Source: Eubacterium sp. (GTDB lineage: Bacteria > Bacillota > Clostridia > Lachnospirales > Lachnospiraceae). Taken from it: 64,000 nt of DNA. The DNA lies in assembly GCA_024690665.1 (NCBI GenBank), contig JAILOU010000032.1, forward strand, positions 62,001 to 126,000, in the 5' to 3' direction. Made by a program: the position numbers and the translations under genes. The notes below the pieces were generated by a model that made no database searches, was not told the origin of the DNA, and saw only the letters and a list, made by a program, of their open reading frames with translations. The stretch's first letter is position 1; the number at the start of each line of letters is the position of its first letter. Shown in pieces: positions 34,101 through 42,404 of the stretch.

Positions 34101-35937
34101 CACATATGAAGCGGTAGATGCAAGCAAGTTCGCAGGCGGTTCAGGAACCAAATCCGATCCTTATAAGATTCGAACCGAGGCACAGCTTCGTTATATTGCA
34201 GAAGCGTTAAATGAAGATGTGAATTTTAAGGGCGTATACTTTAAGCAGGTAGCGAACATCACATTGTCAGATGATGAGTGGCTTCCAATCGGCTGGGGTA
34301 TTTATACAAAAATCAATGGTGTAGGAACGCAGTATTGTATCTATCCATTTAAAGGAAACTATGATGGACAAGGTTATACCATTAAGAACCTGACAATCGG
34401 AAGTAAGAGCGAGGCGACACAAGACCCTAGAATGCAGTATGTTGCAGGAATGTTTGGAATGGTAAGCGGAGATAATGAATCTAACGCATTGCCAAGCAGC
34501 GGCACGAATATTCCGGTTATTAAGAACATTGTTCTTTCTAATGAACTCATTCACACTGAAAATCAGTATACGAATTATGTCGGAGGATTTGCCGGTAATC
34601 TGCAAAATGGTTTTGAGGTAGATCAGATTAAGGTAACAGGAACTGTTATATCAGATACAACAGAAGCAATCAGCCGTGCAGGCGGTCTTGCAGGAAATCT
34701 GTTCCGTGGAACTGTTACGAACTGCGCAGCAGATGTAGAGGTTACAGCAACGACAACATCCGGTAATTCATATGGCGGTGGTTTGTATGCAATGGATAAC
34801 AGAGTAACAACCGTGAATTCATATGCACTTGGCGATGTTGTAACAGATGCAGGAAATAATAATAAAGCACATGCAGGTGGTCTGGTTGGACAAACCGGAG
34901 GACTTCACTATAACTGTTATGCAGCAGGTAATGTTACTGCACTCAAGACAACAACAGACGTAGGTGCGCTAAATGGTCGTCTTGCAGGTATTGCCGTTGA
35001 AAATAACTGCTATTATAACAGCGAGGCAACACTGACAAAGGTAAATGCCACAGTGGATACGGTTGCAAATGGCGTGCAGGTTTTGGATCTTGATAATGTA
35101 GAGAATGCAGTCGGAAAGACAAAGGCGCAGCTTGCATCTGATGATTTCGTAGAACTGTTAAATGCCAATATCGAAGTGACTTCAGCGCAGATGGAAACAA
35201 TTGAAGACGCAGTTGAGAATATCAACACATCAAGAAGTCAGACACAGATTAACTTCTATACAGAAGATGGAAGCGATTTAAGTAGCTGGTCGATTGTAGA
35301 TGGTCTGGCAGGTCTGAAATTCGCAGCCAAAGAAGATGAACAAGAAGACGAAGAAACAGACAGAACTTCTACAAGTACAGTTACAGCACCTGGAAAAGTA
35401 TCTTCTGTTACAGTTTCCTCAAAGCCTTCTAAGAAAAAAGTGGTTGTATCTTATGGAAAGGTGAAAAATGCAGATGGATACGCTATTGCCTATAAGCTGA
35501 ACAATGCTTCTAAGTGGACAGTGAAGTATACCACAAAAACTTCTTACACGATTAGTTCTGTTAAGAATAAGTGTGTGAAGGTTAAGGTTGCGGCCTATAC
35601 CTTAAATGGAAGCAAAAAAGTGCTCGGTTCTTATGTGTCGGGCGGTAAGGTATTTGTGAACAAGGCTACGATTAAGAAGGTGAAAAAGGGTAAGAAATCC
35701 TTGAAGGTAACTTACAAGAAAGAATCGGCAACCGGATATCAGATCCAGTATTCGACATCTTCTAAGTTTAAGAATGCCAAGACAATCAAAGTCACAAGTG
35801 CCAAGAAAACTTCTAAGACGATTAAGAAACTGGCGAAAAAGAAAAAATATTATGTAAGAGTTCGTGCTTACAAGAAGATTGGTTCTACTGTTTATTATGG
35901 AACATATTCTTCAACGAAATCATGCAAAACAAAATAG
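31123..35937 (+). CDS. Large secreted FMN-binding / GLUG-repeat protein
   Basis: A 1604-residue secreted protein; the start at 31123 follows GGAGG and gives a signal peptide cut after TALA (about residue 32). Residues ~36-125 are an FMN-binding domain with the flavinylation motif DTVSGATVSS; Thr106 would carry covalent FMN (attached by an ApbE-type enzyme, not seen here). Three similar GLUG-type beta blocks start near 134, 540 and 1005 (each with x-DPY/NPY-x-I-x-T-x2-x-L and later ANDIEL-type strands). A second FMN_bind-like segment without the motif spans ~932-1003. The end (1423-1604) is two Fn3-like, lysine-rich units. No LPxTG is present. Likely surface electron transfer or adhesion. Confidence 0.78.
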   Translation: MRRKHLTRIGAAALGLVTAVGTMFPANFTALADTSTTYYTGTYEGSATGYGGTVTLAVTIGEDKTITDVTEKSQTETASYWEKAKTLFTTIVEEQTWDVDTVSGATVSSNAIRKAAKQALEKAALDPDGPFTAGTGEESNPYEISTAEGLEKFATLVDGGTTYEGVYIELANDIELDSTEKWNPIGTENGSSIFQGNFNGNGYTISGMTITGTYSGTSNIGLFSVLGASADVEDVTLTDVDIDVEGSSALYVGAIAGKGTAATSDDLLTVNGISVKGSIKATTTTANMVMAGGIIGYAMNYNAIVNSYTNVEVEAASQGNISCYAGGITAMSGKTSLIFNDAVFGNVTASAPLCTNIGIAGGGIAGLYAGQMWNVAATGNVILENAGVSSKWIGTICGEITNSGMTVNSETGVYDTYPSEGILRGYAYYADDMTLTINTYSDATTIDSTQTVDLVGTGSNSSTLTDEAFEATKTQAATMQTTDFASTMNTNFYETEELLEAYGFSSVVPREWEVNEDNRVVPTGDEWYNPTPDTTIFASGTGTSEDPYMIETEDQLRNFAASLDQGITYKGYTIKLANDIELTTTTTWTPVGGSDYAFDGTFDGGGYTVSGMTIGTEDSYYEITNGEVFIGFFGVLNTNAVVENLNLTDISIFVSYDSSVFAGGIVGYMDSSASTYQGATINNCSVDGDIDVQSTKNNTFAAGIAGYQYKGVIINSHTSGYYAATVDSGDGVAEVGGLVGLNNRGLVANNYSTADVYGSASRDGGDEGMAAVSSLVAVQAGNLVGCYGAGNHTAAEYSYYVGAVSGWITGIGKSYSCLYNGEATMKIDGETLSEVESVGNVTQSGTNEEGEVYTGGLTDNLTAYTSSTYTSIADTLNSYYEAYPVDIASIYGLDSAVLNAWEVDESGNVVPTGEAQEVTYVQPECEIVQQEDVTYQDGTWYGRDDDESVVVKAVVKDGAVTKETVVSGDETDAEAYAEALNKAVEKSVYGDTTTYEAVDASKFAGGSGTKSDPYKIRTEAQLRYIAEALNEDVNFKGVYFKQVANITLSDDEWLPIGWGIYTKINGVGTQYCIYPFKGNYDGQGYTIKNLTIGSKSEATQDPRMQYVAGMFGMVSGDNESNALPSSGTNIPVIKNIVLSNELIHTENQYTNYVGGFAGNLQNGFEVDQIKVTGTVISDTTEAISRAGGLAGNLFRGTVTNCAADVEVTATTTSGNSYGGGLYAMDNRVTTVNSYALGDVVTDAGNNNKAHAGGLVGQTGGLHYNCYAAGNVTALKTTTDVGALNGRLAGIAVENNCYYNSEATLTKVNATVDTVANGVQVLDLDNVENAVGKTKAQLASDDFVELLNANIEVTSAQMETIEDAVENINTSRSQTQINFYTEDGSDLSSWSIVDGLAGLKFAAKEDEQEDEETDRTSTSTVTAPGKVSSVTVSSKPSKKKVVVSYGKVKNADGYAIAYKLNNASKWTVKYTTKTSYTISSVKNKCVKVKVAAYTLNGSKKVLGSYVSGGKVFVNKATIKKVKKGKKSLKVTYKKESATGYQIQYSTSSKFKNAKTIKVTSAKKTSKTIKKLAKKKKYYVRVRAYKKIGSTVYYGTYSSTKSCKTK

Positions 35938-35948
35938 TATACTATAGG

Positions 35949-35985
35949 AAAGGAACCGTCGCAGATTTTGCGACGGTTCCTTTTT
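35949..35985 (+). terminator. Terminator after the FMN/GLUG gene
   Basis: AAAGGAACCGTCGCA (35949-35963) and TGCGACGGTTCCTTT (35969-35983), perfect 15-bp arms, then T's. It could also serve the convergent lipoprotein gene. Confidence 0.92.
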
Positions 35986-36008
35986 GTGTGAAAAAACATT
36001 TTGGGTTT

Positions 36009-37112
36009 TTATTCGTTAAGGCTTCTTCCGTATTCCATGAAGTCTGTAATTTCACTTGGAACTTCACCGATTGAAGAGCCGAACGACCAATCACTGACAA
36101 TTTCACCATGTGGAATAAAGTCAGCCACATTGTCGGAAGTAATAACCGTACCAACGGTAAGGGTTTCTTCCGGAACTTCTTTTCCTTCTATTAAATCATA
36201 AGCCTGCATAACGGAGTAATAACCCTGTAGCATTGACCAGTCATAAAGTGTAGCATACATTTCGCCGGCTTCAATGGAGTCAAGTGCGATGATGTTACCG
36301 TCAAGTCCGGCAACCAATACGCCATCGTCTCCGCTAAGTTCAATGTTGTTTTCCTTTAAAGCAGTAACAGAGCCCATCGCCATCATATCGTTACAGCAGA
36401 TGACGGCATCAATATCCGGATGTGCCTGTAAGATGTCAGACATTGTAGAAGTAGCAGTGTCCTGATCGTAGTTGGCACTCTTGGATTCTACAATTTCAAT
36501 TCCTTCATATTCTTCAATGGCCTGCTCGATACCGGCGGTTCTTTGCTGAGAAGAACTTGCTGCGTCAATACCTCTTAAGATGACAACCTTACCTTTTCCA
36601 CCCAGTTCTTCACAGACCTGTTTGGATAACTGGTAAGCAAGTTCCTGATAGTCTTCACCGATAAAGTTTGGCATATATTCGCTGACATCATCGCCCCAGT
36701 CGTTGATGATTTCCGTGTCAGCAGTGACAAATGGAATGCCGGCCGTGTGTGCACTTTCCACAGCGGAACTAACACCGGAAGAGTCGTTGGCGGTTAGGAT
36801 GAGAGCATCTACGCCTGAAGAAATCAAATCTTCGCATTTGGTAATCTGACCTTCTACATCAGTTTCCGTTGTAGTGTTATCAATCTTGATATTGATTCCA
36901 AGTTCTTCGGCTGCAAGAGTTGCACCGTAAGCAATATCCTGGAAATGTGCGTTGGTAGCAGTTTTGAGAACCATACCAATCGTAATGTCACTTTTCGAGC
37001 TTTGAGAATCATCAGAAGCTGATCCCTCAGAACTCTCCCCACTTGATGTGCAGGCAGTCATCGATAGAATTACGGCACCTGCAAGAACACCTGCTAAAAC
37101 TTTCTTTTTCAT
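36009..37112 (-). CDS. Solitary sugar-type ABC substrate-binding lipoprotein
   Basis: A 367-residue lipoprotein; the start at 37112 has GGAGG upstream and gives a signal peptide with lipobox LSMTAC. A Ser-rich linker is followed by a type I periplasmic-binding fold (Peripla_BP_4 / RbsB-like): ITIGMVLKTATNAHFQDIA, ISSGVDALILTANDSSGV, GKVVILRGIDAASSSQQRTA and DIDAVICCNDMMAMG. Such proteins usually deliver sugars or autoinducer-like compounds to an ABC importer, but no permease or ATPase gene is nearby. It may instead serve a sensor or a distant importer. Confidence 0.85.
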   Translation of the reverse strand: MKKKVLAGVLAGAVILSMTACTSSGESSEGSASDDSQSSKSDITIGMVLKTATNAHFQDIAYGATLAAEELGINIKIDNTTTETDVEGQITKCEDLISSGVDALILTANDSSGVSSAVESAHTAGIPFVTADTEIINDWGDDVSEYMPNFIGEDYQELAYQLSKQVCEELGGKGKVVILRGIDAASSSQQRTAGIEQAIEEYEGIEIVESKSANYDQDTATSTMSDILQAHPDIDAVICCNDMMAMGSVTALKENNIELSGDDGVLVAGLDGNIIALDSIEAGEMYATLYDWSMLQGYYSVMQAYDLIEGKEVPEETLTVGTVITSDNVADFIPHGEIVSDWSFGSSIGEVPSEITDFMEYGRSLNE

Positions 37113-37337
37113 TTGAAAAACCTCCATCTTTTTCTGTGCGCTTCCTTCCCCACATATAGAAGCGATTTCTAGTTGGTAACCTTCTATCTGATTTTATTTT
37201 ACAATTTATATATTTTTGCAGTTATGCAAAACTGATTTGTTATCATTACAGATTTGGCATAACAAAATACTTGTGATAGCACCGTTGGAACGCGAAGTAA
37301 AGACGAAAAGTATTCGCTTTGGTATACAAATATCCCT

Positions 37338-37357
37338 CCACCCTCCACCACCCACCA
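37338..37357 (-). repeat. CCA-rich cluster, inverted set of TGG repeats
   Basis: Five CCA triplets at 37338, 37345, 37348, 37352 and 37355. Read on the minus strand they are TGG triplets, two pairs of them exactly 10 bp apart. They resemble the MraZ boxes found 110-180 bp downstream but in the opposite orientation. Confidence 0.35.
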
Positions 37358-37426
37358 CTTCACTGTCATTTGTCTTAAAAACCCCTTAAATTGGGCATTT
37401 ATTCCTAGAAATGCTACATCTAGTAC

Positions 37427-37455
37427 TTGCTTTTTGAGGGGGTGTGGAGTAAAAT
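37427..37455 (+). promoter_or_regulatory. mraZ (dcw) promoter
   Basis: TTGCTT (37427-37432), 17-nt spacer, TAAAAT (37450-37455). The MraZ box array begins just downstream of it. Confidence 0.6.
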
Positions 37456-37467
37456 AAGGGTAATTAG

Positions 37468-37524
37468 TGGTAGATTGTGGTGGCAGATGGTAGAAAGTGG
37501 TGGATAAAGTGGAAAACTTAGTGG
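37468..37524 (+). promoter_or_regulatory. MraZ operator: TGG repeats with 10-bp period
   Basis: TGG triplets start at 37468, 37478, 37488 and 37498, exactly 10 bp apart (each followed by T or by TGG), then at 37510 and 37522. MraZ is known to bind arrays of TGGGN-like repeats spaced by 10 bp upstream of its own gene, so this is an autoregulatory site. Two of the repeats are doubled (TGGTGG). Confidence 0.8.
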
Positions 37525-37594
37525 ACAACTTTCACCAAGACAGACTTATCCACTCAAAACAGTCTAAATAAGCAAGGAAAAGAGGTGAAGGCAC

Positions 37595-38026
37595 ATGTTC
37601 ATGGGTGAATACAATCATACGATTGATGCAAAAGGCAGATTGATCGTACCGGCGAAGTTCCGTGAGGCACTTGGCGATGAGTTTGTAGTAACAAAAGGAC
37701 TCGACGGATGTTTGTTTGTATATACCAATGAAGAATGGGCCAACATCGAAGCGAAGTTTAGAGAGATACCACTGACCACAAAAGATGCAAGAAAGTTTAT
37801 GAGATTCTTCTTTGCCAGTGCAGCAAGCTGCGAGATTGACAAACAGGGAAGAATTTTGATTCCATCCGTGCTTAGAGAGTATGCATGCTTAGAAAAAGAT
37901 GTTGTATCTGTCGGAGTACTCAGCCGAATTGAAATCTGGAGCAAGAGTAAATGGACTGAAGAAGGCGAGTTTGACGATATGGATGACATTGCAGAGCATA
38001 TGGCAGAGCTTGGACTTAGCATTTAG
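37595..38026 (+). CDS. mraZ: Transcriptional regulator MraZ
   Basis: A 143-residue protein with the two AbrB-like halves: [21 protein letters not shown] and later [19 protein letters not shown]. It forms a ring that binds repeats upstream of the dcw cluster and usually represses it. AGAGGTG precedes the ATG. It heads the cell-division/peptidoglycan cluster, and its operator at 37468-37524 is visible. Confidence 0.97.
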   Translation: MFMGEYNHTIDAKGRLIVPAKFREALGDEFVVTKGLDGCLFVYTNEEWANIEAKFREIPLTTKDARKFMRFFFASAASCEIDKQGRILIPSVLREYACLEKDVVSVGVLSRIEIWSKSKWTEEGEFDDMDDIAEHMAELGLSI

Positions 38027-38038
38027 GCGGAGGCGAAT

Positions 38039-38980
38039 ATGAAATTTTCACATGTATCCGTATTACTGCAGGAAACCGTAGATGCGCTGCAAGTTAAAAA
38101 AGGCGGCACCTATGTAGATGGAACGTTAGGTGGAGCCGGACATTCCTTTGAGATAGCAAAGCGTCTTGAAGGGGAAGGCAGACTGATTGGAATTGATCAG
38201 GATGCAGCAGCAATTGAAGCGGCAACGCAGAGATTAAAAGAATATGAGAATCTTGTTACGATTGTGCGAAGCAACTATGAGGCAATGCCGAGAGTAGTAA
38301 GAGAACTTGGGATTGACCAGGTGGACGGTATTATGTTGGATCTTGGTGTTTCTTCCTATCAATTGGACACACCGGAGCGCGGCTTTTCTTATATGGCAGA
38401 AGATGCAACGCTGGATATGAGAATGGATGAGCGTATGAGCCGGACCGCAAAGGATATCGTCAACGAATATTCGGAAATGGAACTTTATCGTATCATTCGC
38501 GACTACGGCGAAGATCGATTTGCAAAAAATATTGCCAAGCATATTGCTATGGCAAGAAAAAAAGAGGAAATCAAAACGGTAGGTCAGCTTAATGACATCA
38601 TTCGCGGAGCAATTCCAATGAAGGTTCAAAAAACAGGCGGCCATCCGGCGAAGAGAACATATCAGGCAATTCGAATTGAACTGAATCGAGAGCTGGAAGT
38701 TTTGACAGAAACACTTGATGACATGATTGAACTTTTAAGCCCGGGTGGAAGACTTGCTATTATCACCTTTCATTCTTTAGAAGATCGTATCGTCAAGTCG
38801 AATTTTAAGAAAAATGAGAATCCTTGTACCTGTCCGCCGGACTTTCCGGTCTGTGTATGTGGGAACAAGTCAAAGGGAAAAGTGATTACCCGAAAGCCGA
38901 TTCTTCCAAGCGAAGAAGAACTAGAACATAATTCCAGATCAAAAAGTGCCAAGCTTAGGGTATTTGAAAAGTGTAAATAA
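38039..38980 (+). CDS. rsmH: 16S rRNA (cytosine1402-N4)-methyltransferase
   Basis: A 313-residue SAM-dependent methyltransferase (MraW) of normal length. SAM-binding [43 protein letters not shown], and the C-terminal [21 protein letters not shown] are all clear. It lies 12 nt after mraZ, the standard dcw position. Confidence 0.97.
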   Translation: MKFSHVSVLLQETVDALQVKKGGTYVDGTLGGAGHSFEIAKRLEGEGRLIGIDQDAAAIEAATQRLKEYENLVTIVRSNYEAMPRVVRELGIDQVDGIMLDLGVSSYQLDTPERGFSYMAEDATLDMRMDERMSRTAKDIVNEYSEMELYRIIRDYGEDRFAKNIAKHIAMARKKEEIKTVGQLNDIIRGAIPMKVQKTGGHPAKRTYQAIRIELNRELEVLTETLDDMIELLSPGGRLAIITFHSLEDRIVKSNFKKNENPCTCPPDFPVCVCGNKSKGKVITRKPILPSEEELEHNSRSKSAKLRVFEKCK

Positions 38981-39006
38981 ACCGAAAATCATAAGGAGTA
39001 GGACAC

Positions 39007-39459
39007 ATGGCAAACACAAAAAGCTATTATTATATAGAAGGAAATACAGTTCGGGAAGTTCTTCCGGAACAAGCGCCGATTGAAAGAGAACGTCGAAGAC
39101 GGCACATTGATCAGCAGACAAGACGCAACAGACAAAGAGCGAAGTCGTTATCGGCCGGAACCGTAGCGTTTATGACGGGCGCTTTGGTTGCACTGGGACT
39201 TGTTGCTGCAGTGTACCTTCACCTGCAGGCGGATGTGAGGGAGTTAAAGTCTAACAACGTAACGATGCAAAATGAACTGATTTCCATGCAGGATGCGAAT
39301 GATGCATACGAAAAAGAAATTGAAACAAGTGTATCGCTTACAGACATTAAGAAAAAAGCAATCAAGGAACTGGGAATGCAATATCCATCCGCAGACCAGA
39401 TTGTATACTATAATGTAGAATCTAAGGATTATATGCAGCAATACGCTGACATTCCGTAA
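39007..39459 (+). CDS. ftsL: FtsL-like cell division protein
   Basis: A 150-residue bitopic protein: basic cytosolic N-terminus (ERERRRRHIDQQTRRNRQRA), one membrane helix at about 50-72, then a coiled coil (LQADVRELKSNNVTMQNELI). Sequence conservation in FtsL is poor; the assignment rests on topology and the place between rsmH and the PBP gene. It would bridge FtsQ and the FtsW/PBP pair at the septum. A tyrosine-rich first ten residues (KSYYYIEG) is a lineage feature. Confidence 0.82.
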   Translation: MANTKSYYYIEGNTVREVLPEQAPIERERRRRHIDQQTRRNRQRAKSLSAGTVAFMTGALVALGLVAAVYLHLQADVRELKSNNVTMQNELISMQDANDAYEKEIETSVSLTDIKKKAIKELGMQYPSADQIVYYNVESKDYMQQYADIP

Positions 39460-39478
39460 AGAATATAGAAGCTGATAT

Positions 39479-39511
39479 GTGCATGCCCGAATGGTAATTT
39501 TGGGTATGCAC
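39479..39511 (+). other. Hairpin between ftsL and the PBP gene
   Basis: GTGCATGCCC (39479-39488) and GGGTATGCAC (39502-39511) form a 10-bp stem with one G-U pair. T-rich sequence (TCGTTTCATTT) follows but no true T run, so it may be a partial terminator or an RNA-processing site. Confidence 0.45.
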
Positions 39512-39562
39512 TCGTTTCATTTATGGAAACATGTATGAAATACGTGGGAGAGCAAATAGTTT

Positions 39563-41395
39563 ATGCGAAGACGAAGAAGAAAGATACCAATCAAATTCTT
39601 GTTTCGAATGAAACGCAAGATGATGATTGCATTTTTGGTCATCGTGGTGTTACTCATCTGTCTGATTGGACGAATTTTGTTCATTCAGTTCGTAAATGGA
39701 GATAAATACACGAAGATCGTTCTTGCGCAGCAAGATTACACCAACACAACAATTCCATATCGAAGGGGTGATATTACCGATCGAAAGGGAACACTTCTTG
39801 CAACAAGTACGCAGGTATACAATATCGTTCTTGACTGCAAGGTGGTGAACGCTGATGAAGATGATATTGAACCGACGATACAGGCACTTGCAAAATGCCT
39901 TGACAATTATGATGAGTCGGATATTCGTTCCATCCTGACAGATTATTCAACCAGTCAGTATTATGTGCTTGAGAAAAAGCAGACGAGAGAAGAGATTGAA
40001 GAACTGCAGGAAATCATTGATGATGATGAAAATTATCCGAATGTCAGTGGAATCTGGTTTGAAACAGAATACGAACGAGAGTATCCATATGATTCTCTTG
40101 CCAGCGCTGTTATCGGGTTTACAACTTCCGGTAATGAAGGCATGAGCGGACTTGAAAACTACTATAACGATGAACTCAATGGAACCGACGGGCGCCAGTA
40201 TGGATATCTGGACGAGGATTCGGACTATGAAAGTACGATTGTAGAGCCGACGGATGGTAATACGCTTGTCACAACGATCGATACTAATATTCAGTCAATT
40301 GTAGAAAAGTACATAAAAAAATTTAATAAAAAGTATGCGAACAACGCGAGAAAAGGAGACGGAAGTGAGCATACCGGTGTTATTGTAATGGACCCTGATA
40401 CCGGAGAGATACTGGCGATGGCCAATTATCCGAATTATGACTTAAATGATCCCTGGGATCTTAGTTCTTTATATTCAGACAGTAAAATTGAGAAGATGGA
40501 TGAGGATGAAGAACTTGACGCATTAAACGAATTGTGGCAGAATTTCTGCATTACGTATACATATGAACCTGGATCGACAATCAAGCCATTTACGGTTGCG
40601 ACCGGATTGGATACCGGAACTTTATCCGGCAATGAGACCTATGTCTGCAACGGAGGACAACAAGTCGGGGATCATTACATTCACTGCGTGAATCGAAGCG
40701 GACATGGAACGCTTACCATAGAAGAAGCCCTGATGGAATCTTGCAATGATGCGCTGATGCAGATGTCATTTTCCATTGGAGCTACAAATCTGTCCAAGTA
40801 CCAGAGTATCTTCGGATTTGGATCGAAGACGAATGTGGACCTGCCGGGTGAAGCCAGAACCGATACACTGGTGTATTCGGCAGATGAGATGAACAAGACA
40901 ACACTTGCGACAAACTCATTTGGTCAGAACTTTAACGTGACAATGATTCAGCTTGCAACGGGATTTTCTTCTTTGATTAACGGTGGTTATTATTACCAGC
41001 CACACGTGGTAAAAGAAATTGACCGGGCAGATGGAAGCGTGGAAGAGACCATTGATGCAACGCTTCTAAAAGAAACGATTTCCGAGGAGACATCCGAGCA
41101 GCTTAAAGAATATCTGCTTGCGGTTGTGGAAGATGGAACCGGTTCTGCGGCAGGCGTGAAAGGCTATGAGATTGGTGGTAAGACCGGTACCGCGCAGAAA
41201 CTTCCTCGTGGAGACGGAAATTATCTGGTATCGTTTATCGGTTATGCACCACAAGACGACCCGGAAGTGGTAGTATATGTAGTTGTTGATGAGCCGAATG
41301 TCGATGATCAGGCGCACAGCAGCTATGCGCAGGAGATTGCGCATAATATCTTTAAGGAAGTCCTTCCTTATATGAATATAGAAAAAGAAAAATAG
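39563..41395 (+). CDS. ftsI: Class B penicillin-binding protein (FtsI/PBP2B/SpoVD type)
   Basis: A 610-residue septal transpeptidase: N-terminal membrane anchor (MIAFLVIVVLLICLIGRILF), PBP dimer domain (YRRGDITDRKGTLLATSTQ), and transpeptidase domain with S-x-x-K (EPGSTIKPFTVAT), S-x-N (MESCNDALMQ) and KTG (GGKTGTAQKL). It lacks C-terminal PASTA domains. Its place after ftsL and before mraY fits FtsI/PBP2B; SpoVD paralogs share the place in spore formers, so the exact role is open. Confidence 0.9.
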   Translation: MRRRRRKIPIKFLFRMKRKMMIAFLVIVVLLICLIGRILFIQFVNGDKYTKIVLAQQDYTNTTIPYRRGDITDRKGTLLATSTQVYNIVLDCKVVNADEDDIEPTIQALAKCLDNYDESDIRSILTDYSTSQYYVLEKKQTREEIEELQEIIDDDENYPNVSGIWFETEYEREYPYDSLASAVIGFTTSGNEGMSGLENYYNDELNGTDGRQYGYLDEDSDYESTIVEPTDGNTLVTTIDTNIQSIVEKYIKKFNKKYANNARKGDGSEHTGVIVMDPDTGEILAMANYPNYDLNDPWDLSSLYSDSKIEKMDEDEELDALNELWQNFCITYTYEPGSTIKPFTVATGLDTGTLSGNETYVCNGGQQVGDHYIHCVNRSGHGTLTIEEALMESCNDALMQMSFSIGATNLSKYQSIFGFGSKTNVDLPGEARTDTLVYSADEMNKTTLATNSFGQNFNVTMIQLATGFSSLINGGYYYQPHVVKEIDRADGSVEETIDATLLKETISEETSEQLKEYLLAVVEDGTGSAAGVKGYEIGGKTGTAQKLPRGDGNYLVSFIGYAPQDDPEVVVYVVVDEPNVDDQAHSSYAQEIAHNIFKEVLPYMNIEKEK

Positions 41396-41405
41396 AGGTG
41401 TAGAA

Positions 41406-42362
41406 ATGATTTATACAGCATTACCATTTGTGGTAGCATTTGTAATTTGTTTGATTCTTTGTCCGATTGGAATTCCAATCTTAAGAAGATTAAAAGCGGG
41501 CAACACAGAGCGAGAAGAGTTAAAGTCTCATCAGGTGAAGAATGGAACCCCGTCGATGGGGGGGATCTTTATTCTGATTGCCGTGGTAGTAGCGTCACTT
41601 ATATTTTCAAAAGGGCATTATGATACCATTCCGCAGATTCTGCTTATGGTTGGCTTTGGCGTGATTGGATTTATCGATGACTTTTTAAAGGTAGTGCTGA
41701 AACGATCGGACGGACTTATCGCCTGGCAGAAGATGCTGCTTCAGGTAGTGGTTACGCTCGTATTTATGATTTGGTTTGTACATAACAACGGCGGAGTTCC
41801 GATGCTTCATATTCCATTTACGGGAATCTTTGTGGCGGCTCCGGTTGTCTATATGGTAGTAATGTATCTTGCGATACTTGGAACGGTTAACGGTGTAAAC
41901 TTTACGGACGGTGTGGATGGACTTGCCTCAACGGTAACACTGATTGTGGCAATCTTCTTCCTGGTTGTGAAGAGAATGATGTTTGCAGATCTTGACGTGG
42001 TATCAGCCGCTGTGATTGGTGCGCTGCTTGCGTTCTTGATTTTCAACTGTTACCCGGCCAAGGTGTTCATGGGAGATACCGGTTCACTTGCACTTGGCGG
42101 ATTCGTAGCCGGATGCGGTTATATCTTAAATGAACCGTTTGTAATGGTAATTGTAGGTCTGGTCTACTGGGCAGAAATTTTGTCCGTTATGATTCAGGTT
42201 ACATATTTTAAAGCAACAAAAGGAAAACGAGTATTTCGTATGGCTCCAATCCACCATCATTTTGAACTGGGTGGCTGGTCAGAGGTAAAGGTTGTGACGG
42301 TATTCACCATCATTACAATTTTCTTATGCGGAGCCGGTTATATGGCGTTACATATCGTGTAA
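41406..42362 (+). CDS. mraY: Phospho-N-acetylmuramoyl-pentapeptide-transferase
   Basis: A 318-residue polytopic enzyme that makes lipid I. Visible: GTPSMGGIFIL, VIGFIDDFLKV, NFTDGVDGLA, CYPAKVFMGDTGSLALGG with catalytic Asp residues, and APIHHHFELGGWSE. Slightly longer gaps in the cluster flank it (10 and 42 nt). Normal length. Confidence 0.97.
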   Translation: MIYTALPFVVAFVICLILCPIGIPILRRLKAGNTEREELKSHQVKNGTPSMGGIFILIAVVVASLIFSKGHYDTIPQILLMVGFGVIGFIDDFLKVVLKRSDGLIAWQKMLLQVVVTLVFMIWFVHNNGGVPMLHIPFTGIFVAAPVVYMVVMYLAILGTVNGVNFTDGVDGLASTVTLIVAIFFLVVKRMMFADLDVVSAAVIGALLAFLIFNCYPAKVFMGDTGSLALGGFVAGCGYILNEPFVMVIVGLVYWAEILSVMIQVTYFKATKGKRVFRMAPIHHHFELGGWSEVKVVTVFTIITIFLCGAGYMALHIV

Positions 42363-42404
42363 TGTTCTTGATATTGAAAAGAATGGTAAAAGGGGAAATG
42401 TCGC

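Noticed and set aside
35390-35937. Lysine-rich end of the surface protein as a frameshift product
   Set aside because: It keeps Fn3-like beta spacing (two similar units) and reading frame to a clear stop and terminator, so it is real coding sequence.
37199-37528. 109-codon open frame on the minus strand upstream of mraZ
   Set aside because: It runs through the MraZ boxes and promoter, has no ribosome site and has a composition forced by the CCAC repeats.
37500-37552. Two near-DnaA boxes (TTATCCACC on minus, TTATCCACT on plus)
   Set aside because: Each differs from TTATNCACA at the last base, there are only two, and they overlap the MraZ TGG repeats; no dnaA or dnaN gene is near, so no origin.
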